Source: Chloroflexota bacterium (GTDB taxonomy: Bacteria > Chloroflexota > Dehalococcoidia > DSTF01 > JACRBR01). From it: DNA of 10,209 nucleotides. Position 1 is the first letter of the stretch. Each line of letters starts with the position of its first letter. The translations under genes and the position numbers were made by a program. Shown in pieces: positions 6,390 through 10,209 of this stretch. The stretch is from assembly GCA_016213125.1 (NCBI GenBank), contig JACRBR010000308.1:1-10209 (forward strand), written 5' to 3'. A model generated the notes under the pieces. It had not been told where the DNA came from, ran no database searches, and was given only the letters and a program-made list of their open reading frames with translations.

Positions 6390-6416
6390 GGGGCGCAGCG
6401 GAAGCTACGCAGCTAC
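6390..6416 (-). repeat. 27-base REP-like repeat, copy E (inverted)
   Basis: Reverse-complement copy with one mismatch (position 17, A to C in repeat orientation), located nine bases upstream of the RAYT ATG. It forms an inverted pair with copy D across the gene, and with copy F 95 bases to its right. Confidence 0.87.
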
Positions 6417-6510
6417 TCGCCACCGCGTCGGGCTCCCGGGGAAGCAAACATATGTTCTATCGAGGCTGAACGCAAGGCCCCGGCCCGCGCGGCCGTGATG
6501 TTGTGGGAAA

Positions 6511-6537
6511 GTAGCTGCGTAGCTTCAGCTGCGCCCC
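6511..6537 (+). repeat. 27-base REP-like repeat, copy F (consensus)
   Basis: Exact consensus copy lying 24 bases beyond the 3' end of the DUF2283 gene, which is read toward it. With inverted copy E it makes a head-to-head pair like a BIME or REPIN. The 94 bases between E and F contain no gene. Confidence 0.88.
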
Positions 6538-6561
6538 CGGTCCAACCGCTCGGTTGGCGCG

Positions 6562-6768
6562 TCATTCGTCGTGTAGCGGCGGCGCGAAGGAACCCCGGCG
6601 CGCATTCAGCACCTCCACCCCCAACAACCGCCCCTCAGCATCGAAGTCCAGCGCCACGTCCTCCGTCACCCGCACCGTCCGCGCCACGCAGCCCGGCTCC
6701 AGCGCAGCCGCAGACAGCGCGATATACAGCGCGTCAGCCACAGGATCGTGCTCGATGGTCAGATACAT
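6562..6768 (-). CDS. DUF2283 family small protein
   Basis: This 68-residue protein has the DUF2283 pattern: a short beta-rich start with DPVADALYIALS (8-19), then an acidic turn, then VALDFDAEGRLLGVEVLNA (38-56). The family's function is not established. Members are often small stand-alone proteins, and some sit beside DUF4258 genes as possible toxin-antitoxin pairs. No DUF4258 partner is seen here. The ATG at 6768 is the natural start, although no clear ribosome site precedes it. The gene lies between REP copy F and the heptamer array, so it is isolated by repeats on both sides. The family call is firm; the role is unknown. Confidence 0.85.
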   Translation of the reverse strand: MYLTIEHDPVADALYIALSAAALEPGCVARTVRVTEDVALDFDAEGRLLGVEVLNARRGSFAPPLHDE

Positions 6769-6783
6769 CGTGTGGGCAGGGAA

Positions 6784-6881
6784 ACCCTTGTCCCTTGCCC
6801 CTTGTCCCTTGCCCCTGGTCCCTAGCCCCTAGTCCCTAGCCCCTAGCCCCTTGCCCCTGGTCCCTTGTCCCTGACCCCTCA
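6784..6881 (-). repeat. 14-unit heptanucleotide array with G-tracts, abutting protease stop
   Basis: Fourteen consecutive heptamers of consensus YCCCTWG on the plus strand (CWAGGGR on the minus strand) run without phase shift. The first unit on the minus strand includes the TGA stop of the protease gene (6879-6881). Each unit carries three or four Gs separated by three or four bases, so the minus strand, which is the mRNA sense, has fourteen G-tracts suited to quadruplex formation. Heptamer arrays of this kind resemble the short tandem repeats known in cyanobacteria; their role here is unknown. Confidence 0.85.
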
Positions 6882-8597
6882 GCACCCGCCCGCGAACGTC
6901 TTCCCCGGCGCCCACATGTTCCACCCCACCGTCCGCGCCCACGTCTCCGACGCGAACGACCAGTCGTGGAACGCCAGGTTCCCCGCACCCACGTCCGACG
7001 CCTTCGCGAGCCCCACGTACACCATGATGATGGCCAGGTTGTAGTCGTTCCCGTCGTTGCCGCGCCATAGCGGCGCCGCCAGCGACCGCCCCGCCGGGTC
7101 CACGCGCGTCGAGTCGTAGCGCAGGTACACCGTGCGGCCCGGCGTCAGGAAGATGTTCGCCAGCGCGTCCTTCGCCCACTGCCCGCCGCACTGCCCCAGG
7201 TCGGGCGCGTCCATCTGCAGCATGCGGATGCGCTGGCCGCCGCAGGTGAACGACTCGCCGTCCTCCACCGACTGCACGACGCAGGCGCTGCCCGGCGGAT
7301 GGTTGCCCTGCACCGCCTTGACCGCCGCCGCCATATCGATGCGCCCTGCGCCTACGCCGGTCTCGCCCGCCCGCAGCGGCGTCGCCGAGTTACGGATGAC
7401 ATCGGTGATCTGCGCCGGCGTCAGCCCGCGGTTCAGCGACAGCAGCAGCGCCGCCAGCCCCGACACCTGCGGCGTCGAGAACGACGTGCCGTCCCCCTCT
7501 GCGTACGGCTGCCCGCCGATGCACAGCAGGAACACGTTGCAGAGCGACTGCCCGATCGGCCCGACCACGTCCTCGCCCACGGCGACCACGTCGACCTCGG
7601 GGCCGTAGCTCGAGAACGCCGCCCGCCGGTCCGCACTCGCCGACGCCGCGCCGACGCCGAGTACCTCCGGGATGCGCGCGGGGAAGGCGACGCCGCTCGT
7701 GCCGCTGTTGCCCGTCGCCGCGATGACGAGCGCGCCGTACACGTTCATCGCCTCGGCCACCGCGTCGCGCACCACTTGCGCGTCTTCCAGTCCACCCAGG
7801 CTCAGGTTCAGGATCTTCGCGCCGTTGCGCGCCGCGTAGACGATGCCGCGAGCCGTTGCCACCGAGTCGCCGGAGCCGTAGCAGTCCAGCACCTTCACCG
7901 GCATGATCTTCACGTTGCGCGCCACGCCCACCATGCCCTGGCCGTTCGCCGGCGCCGCGATGATCCCGGCCACGAACGTCCCGTGGCCGATCTCGTCGCG
8001 CACGAGTCCGTTAGTCACGTTCGCGCACCCGGGCGCGCTGTCGCTGACGAACGCGCACCCGCTCACGTCGTCGACGCAGCCGTTGCCGTCGTCGTCGTAA
8101 CCGTTGTTCGGGATCTCGCGGGGATTGAACCAGATGTTGGCCTTCAGGTCGGCGTGCAGCACATCCACGCCGGTGTCGATCACGGCCACCAGCACGTCGG
8201 GCGCGCCCGTCGTGATGTCCCACGCCTGCGGCGCGTTCACCGCCTGCAGGTAGCTCGACTGGTCGCTGTACAGCGGGTCGCCCGGGTAGTCCGCGACCGC
8301 GACGCCGGTCACCGGCTCGGCGTATCGCACGCCCTCGATCGCCGTGAGCGCGCGCGCCGCATCCACCGCGGAGGATGTGGCGGACGAGACCTCGAGCGCG
8401 TGCAGGTCGTCCAGCCGCCGTTCGACGCTGAAGCCGCGCGCCTCGATCCGGCCGGCGGCGTCGTCGAGGCGCGCCCCGGTCTGGATGCCGGCGACCATCG
8501 GCCCCGATCCGCCCCGCGTTGCCGGCGGGCCACCTCCCGCCCACAGCGCGATCGCGATAAACACAACGAATGCTGCGAAAACTCGGTGAGTCAACAA
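6879..8597 (-). CDS. Secreted subtilisin-like (S8) protease with C-terminal SNase-like domain
   Basis: This 572-residue exported protein combines two hydrolase folds. Residues 1-22 are a signal peptide or anchor. About 33-102 resembles an I9-type propeptide. About 115-430 is the S8 catalytic domain, with Asp in AVIDTGVD (D141), His in GHGTFVAG (H205), the oxyanion Asn in ATGNSG (N297) and Ser in GTSFSTPQ (S372). A calcium-loop-like DDDGNGCVDD lies at 168-177. After a short linker, 437-563 resembles staphylococcal nuclease: DGESF (446-450), RMLQMDAPDLG (458-468), GGQWAKDAL and PAGRSLA with R504. Against SNase the catalytic Arg35 and Arg87 equivalents are kept, but Glu43 is Asp (D466) and the metal ligand Asp21 is Glu (E448). 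The start is TTG with AAGG about seven bases upstream, the first start after an in-frame TAA. It is transcribed divergently from the FxLYD gene. Confidence 0.92.
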   Translation of the reverse strand: MLTHRVFAAFVVFIAIALWAGGGPPATRGGSGPMVAGIQTGARLDDAAGRIEARGFSVERRLDDLHALEVSSATSSAVDAARALTAIEGVRYAEPVTGVAVADYPGDPLYSDQSSYLQAVNAPQAWDITTGAPDVLVAVIDTGVDVLHADLKANIWFNPREIPNNGYDDDGNGCVDDVSGCAFVSDSAPGCANVTNGLVRDEIGHGTFVAGIIAAPANGQGMVGVARNVKIMPVKVLDCYGSGDSVATARGIVYAARNGAKILNLSLGGLEDAQVVRDAVAEAMNVYGALVIAATGNSGTSGVAFPARIPEVLGVGAASASADRRAAFSSYGPEVDVVAVGEDVVGPIGQSLCNVFLLCIGGQPYAEGDGTSFSTPQVSGLAALLLSLNRGLTPAQITDVIRNSATPLRAGETGVGAGRIDMAAAVKAVQGNHPPGSACVVQSVEDGESFTCGGQRIRMLQMDAPDLGQCGGQWAKDALANIFLTPGRTVYLRYDSTRVDPAGRSLAAPLWRGNDGNDYNLAIIMVYVGLAKASDVGAGNLAFHDWSFASETWARTVGWNMWAPGKTFAGGC

Positions 8598-8615
8598 ACT
8601 ACCGCCTTAACGCGC

Positions 8616-8644
8616 TTGTAGCGCATGAAATCAGGCCGTATGAT
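8616..8644 (+). promoter_or_regulatory. Sigma70-like promoter of the FxLYD gene, nearly symmetric -10
   Basis: TTGTAG (8616-8621) and TATGAT (8639-8644) are separated by exactly 17 bases. The -10 matches the consensus at five of six bases; the -35 keeps TTG. A start near 8651 would give a leader of about 36 bases to the ATG at 8687. Shifted one base, the opposite strand reads TATCAT (8640-8645), also five of six, and could serve the protease gene with a leader of similar length, although no good -35 was found on that side. Confidence 0.55.
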
Positions 8645-8670
8645 AGCCCAACTTTGCACCGGCAACTACA

Positions 8671-8679
8671 GGCGGGAGG
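8671..8679 (+). promoter_or_regulatory. Ribosome binding site fixing the FxLYD start
   Basis: GGGAGG (8674-8679) lies seven bases ahead of the ATG at 8687. The open frame begins earlier, with an ATG at 8570, but that ATG would overlap the divergent protease start and lie upstream of the promoter. The 8687 start is therefore preferred. Confidence 0.8.
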
Positions 8680-8686
8680 ATACTTT

Positions 8687-9493
8687 ATGCGCGCTTCTGC
8701 AATTGCTCGTCGGGCCGTCCGCCGGGTTGCCGCCCGCTGGCGCCTGATCGCAGGAGCTGTTTTGGGCCTTGCCGCTGTCCTGGCCGTCGGCGCGCGCTGC
8801 ATCGAGCAGCCCTACGCCTACGTCGATAGTGAGGGGTACGTCCACATCACCGGTCGCATGGTCAACGACACGGACATCCAGGGCGCCCAGCTCATGCTTC
8901 GCGGCAATCTCTACGACGCCGCTAACAACGTCATCGCCACGAAGGACCAGGCGCCCTGCCCGCCGGACCTCAAACCCTACTCCGAGGTCAGCTTCGACAT
9001 CCGCTTCGACAACCCCGGCATCCCGCCCTGGGACCACTTCGATGTGCGCCCGATCTCCGGTACGGCCATGGGCTCGCCCCTGCCGGACCCGGACGTCGTT
9101 CTCTTCTCGGCCGAGGCGATTCGTTTTGACGGCCTGCCGCCGATCCCGGGGCTCCCGTTCGACGGCGATGACGTGTTGTTCCGGTTCAGTGTGCGCAACC
9201 GCTCGGTCAACACCTACAAGATCCAGTTCTGCTCGATCGTGATCGACAACCATAGCCAGGTGATCGCCGCCAACAACGGCGAGGTCGTGGACATCGACGA
9301 GGCCGGCAACATCACGCCCGCGTTGCTGACGCCGTTGCCCTATCCGACCCAGATCTACGCGATCGCACGGGACGCGGCTCGCGGGCCGATCCAGGTCAAG
9401 GCATGGCTCTGGTTCGGGGAAAAGGATGCGCCCACATCCGCCTGGCAGTACGTGGAGACGTCGCTGTTTACCATCCAGACACTGAGCCCGTAG
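8687..9493 (+). CDS. Membrane-anchored FxLYD-domain protein
   Basis: The protein has 268 residues from the preferred ATG. An Arg-rich start (RRAVRRVAARWR) precedes a hydrophobic helix at about 20-36 (an anchor or uncleaved signal), so the rest is probably outside the cytoplasmic membrane. Residues about 49-122 fit the FxLYD immunoglobulin-like domain: HITGRMVNDTDIQGAQLML, then LYDAANNVIA (75-84), then the hydrophobic-charged strand YSEVSFDIRFDN (98-109). Residues about 160-265 look like a second, weaker copy of the same fold (VLFRFSVRNRSVNTYKIQF). Cys38 after the helix does not sit in a proper lipobox because Arg precedes it. FxLYD domains are found in envelope proteins of uncertain role, probably binding or structural. 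It has its own promoter and a strong terminator, so it forms a single-gene unit. Confidence 0.85.
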   Translation: MRASAIARRAVRRVAARWRLIAGAVLGLAAVLAVGARCIEQPYAYVDSEGYVHITGRMVNDTDIQGAQLMLRGNLYDAANNVIATKDQAPCPPDLKPYSEVSFDIRFDNPGIPPWDHFDVRPISGTAMGSPLPDPDVVLFSAEAIRFDGLPPIPGLPFDGDDVLFRFSVRNRSVNTYKIQFCSIVIDNHSQVIAANNGEVVDIDEAGNITPALLTPLPYPTQIYAIARDAARGPIQVKAWLWFGEKDAPTSAWQYVETSLFTIQTLSP

Positions 9494-9516
9494 CCCTCGC
9501 GGACGTTACGAACGAA

Positions 9517-9557
9517 AGGAAGAGGCTCGCTTCACCGGCGAGCCTCTTCTTCTTCGA
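9517..9557 (+). terminator. Factor-independent terminator of the FxLYD gene
   Basis: The stem is twelve paired bases (9519-9530 with 9538-9549), plus a G-T wobble and one more pair. It contains GAGGCTCGC and GCGAGCCTC around the seven-base loop TTCACCG. The right arm runs into the T-rich TCTTCTTCTTCG. It lies 24 bases after the stop codon. Confidence 0.88.
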
Positions 9558-9886
9558 TAGAAATCTTCGATATGTGATCCACCGCGCTTGGAGATCGCGT
9601 ATCCACCCAACTACGTTCGCCGCATGACCCCCGCGACGACCCACGCCCACGTCAACACCCATCGAGCCTGTCCCACACCAGGTCCTGCCTCTCACACCCC
9701 GGCCACCGGCGTTGCCCGTGATTGCCGGAGATCCCGTGCAACCAAAACAATCAAACAGAGCCCCCGCCAGATTCACCCCCCATTGATTGCCACCACCCCG
9801 ACCCAATCAAATCAATCAAAGATCCGAATCTGCGCCACGCCCCGCGCTATCAAACCCGGACTCGCGCCCCGCGTTTGGAAAACGCA
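9558..9886. other. Long A/C-rich intergenic spacer
   Basis: No supportable gene lies here. The plus strand is strikingly poor in G in the middle part and carries AATCAA-type motifs at about 9747, 9803-9820 and 9892-9899. A small GCGTTT/AAACGC hairpin lies at 9871-9885. The spacer separates two convergent terminators and is probably non-functional. Confidence 0.5.
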
Positions 9887-9887
9887 A

Positions 9888-9926
9888 AATCCAATCAAAA
9901 GGCCGGTCCCCATTCGAGAACCGGCC
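9888..9926 (-). terminator. Factor-independent terminator of ppdK
   Basis: On the minus strand, beginning 31 bases after the ppdK stop, GGCCGGT and ACCGGCC (9920-9926 with 9901-9907) form a seven-pair GC stem with a 12-base loop. It is followed by TTTTGATTGGATTTTG. The GC stem then T-rich tail is a standard terminator. Confidence 0.8.
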
Positions 9927-9956
9927 GTGTGTGGCCTCGATCTCTTGCGAGCGCGG

Positions 9957-10209
9957 CTACTTGTCTCGCTCGGCGCCCTCGCCCAGCGCCGCCTGCGCCG
10001 CCGCCAGCCGCGCGATCGGCACCCGGAACGGCGAGCAGCTCACGTAGTCCAGCCCGATCCTGTGGAAGAACTCCACGCTGTACGGCTCGCCGCCGTGCTC
10101 GCCGCAGATGCCCAGCTTGATCCCCGGCCGCGTCGCCCGCCCCTTCTCGATCGCGATCCGCATCAGCCCGCCGACGCCCACCTGGTCGATCGACTCGAAC
10201 GGAGTGCCG
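9957..10209 (-). CDS. ppdK: Pyruvate, phosphate dikinase, C-terminal end (partial)
   Basis: PPDK interconverts pyruvate, ATP and phosphate with phosphoenolpyruvate, AMP and diphosphate. Only the last 83 codons are in the window; the gene continues past the right edge. The visible part is the end of the PEP/pyruvate-binding TIM barrel: DQVGVGGLMRIAIEKGR, then KLGICGEHGGEPYSVEF, then GLDYVSCSPFRVPIARLAAAQA. The Cys in GICGEHGG is the catalytic proton donor of PPDK, and the CGEHGG...DYVSCSPFRVPIAR signature separates it from the related PEP synthase and from enzyme I. The GTG inside this segment is an ordinary valine, not the start. In anaerobic or thermophilic bacteria the enzyme often works in glycolysis or gluconeogenesis; the direction here is unknown. 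Confidence 0.96.
   Translation of the reverse strand, partial: GTPFESIDQVGVGGLMRIAIEKGRATRPGIKLGICGEHGGEPYSVEFFHRIGLDYVSCSPFRVPIARLAAAQAALGEGAERDK

Larger units (their letters stand above)
5885..6416 (-). mobile_element. REP-RAYT-inverted REP unit
   Basis: The 532-base unit consists of repeat copy D, the complete RAYT gene and inverted copy E. In the direction of the gene it starts with GTAG and ends with CTAC, so the 27-base repeats act like terminal inverted repeats. The gene fills all but eleven bases between them. The arrangement fits a REP/RAYT locus in which the enzyme is bounded by its own targets. No target-site duplication could be identified, and whether the whole unit moves is unknown. 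Confidence 0.65.

Noticed and set aside
189..6537. 27-base repeats as a CRISPR array
   Set aside because: The copies are scattered over 6 kb in both orientations with irregular spacing and no spacer-sized units. No cas gene is present.
6562..6768. DUF2283 gene as half of a toxin-antitoxin pair
   Set aside because: No DUF4258 or other partner gene is found on either side; the neighbours are repeats.
7299..8621. 440-codon plus-strand open frame
   Set aside because: It is antisense to the protease, rich in Arg/His/Asp, and has no recognisable domain.
8801..8806. Lipoprotein anchor for the FxLYD protein at the cysteine after the hydrophobic helix
   Set aside because: The residues before the Cys are GAR; Arg at the -1 position does not fit a lipobox.
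9468..9806. 112-codon minus-strand frame in the spacer
   Set aside because: It crosses the FxLYD terminator and the 3' end of that gene. Its Gly-rich composition follows from the G-poor plus strand, and no ribosome site is visible.

Overview
The window is GC-rich bacterial DNA, most likely from a Chloroflexota (Dehalococcoidia-like) genome. The reasons are the very GC-rich third codon positions, a secreted protein with a long Thr/Pro (TPT-type) stalk and an LPNAG wall-sorting-like tail, a secreted subtilisin, and plentiful short dispersed repeats with heptanucleotide arrays. The taxonomic call is an inference from these traits, not from a marker gene.

Layout, left to right. Positions 1-280 hold non-genic sequence with a perfect palindrome and two copies of a 27-base dispersed repeat; a minus-strand reading frame may leave the window on the left. 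All genes up to 8597 are on the minus strand, so they are read from right to left. A surface protein (281-1210) is followed by an amidase-signature hydrolase (1335-2750), a PAPS-type sulfotransferase (2823-3674), a sirtuin (3732-4589) and a TesB-type acyl-CoA thioesterase (4679-5752). The last four are co-directional with gaps of 57-89 bases, but a CGCAGAG inverted repeat lies between thioesterase and sirtuin. They share no obvious pathway, so an operon is only possible.

The middle, 5753-6878, is a repeat hot spot. It holds a 77-base tandem duplication, a small HUH/Y1 REP-associated transposase (RAYT) bounded on both sides by inverted copies of the 27-base repeat, a further repeat copy, a DUF2283 gene, and a 14-unit heptamer array that touches the stop codon of the next gene.

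The right third has a divergent pair of envelope or secreted proteins. One is a subtilisin (S8) fused to a staphylococcal-nuclease-like domain (minus, 6879-8597). The other is a membrane-anchored FxLYD-domain protein (plus, 8687-9493). They share an intergenic region with a sigma70-like promoter whose -10 element is nearly symmetric. After a strong terminator and about 340 bases of A/C-rich spacer comes the 3' end of pyruvate phosphate dikinase (ppdK, minus, running off the right edge) with its own terminator.

The best leads for new biology are the RAYT flanked by inverted repeats (six copies in 10 kb), the heptamer array that has become an in-frame heptapeptide linker inside TesB, the G-tract heptamer array directly after the protease stop, and the protease-nuclease fusion.
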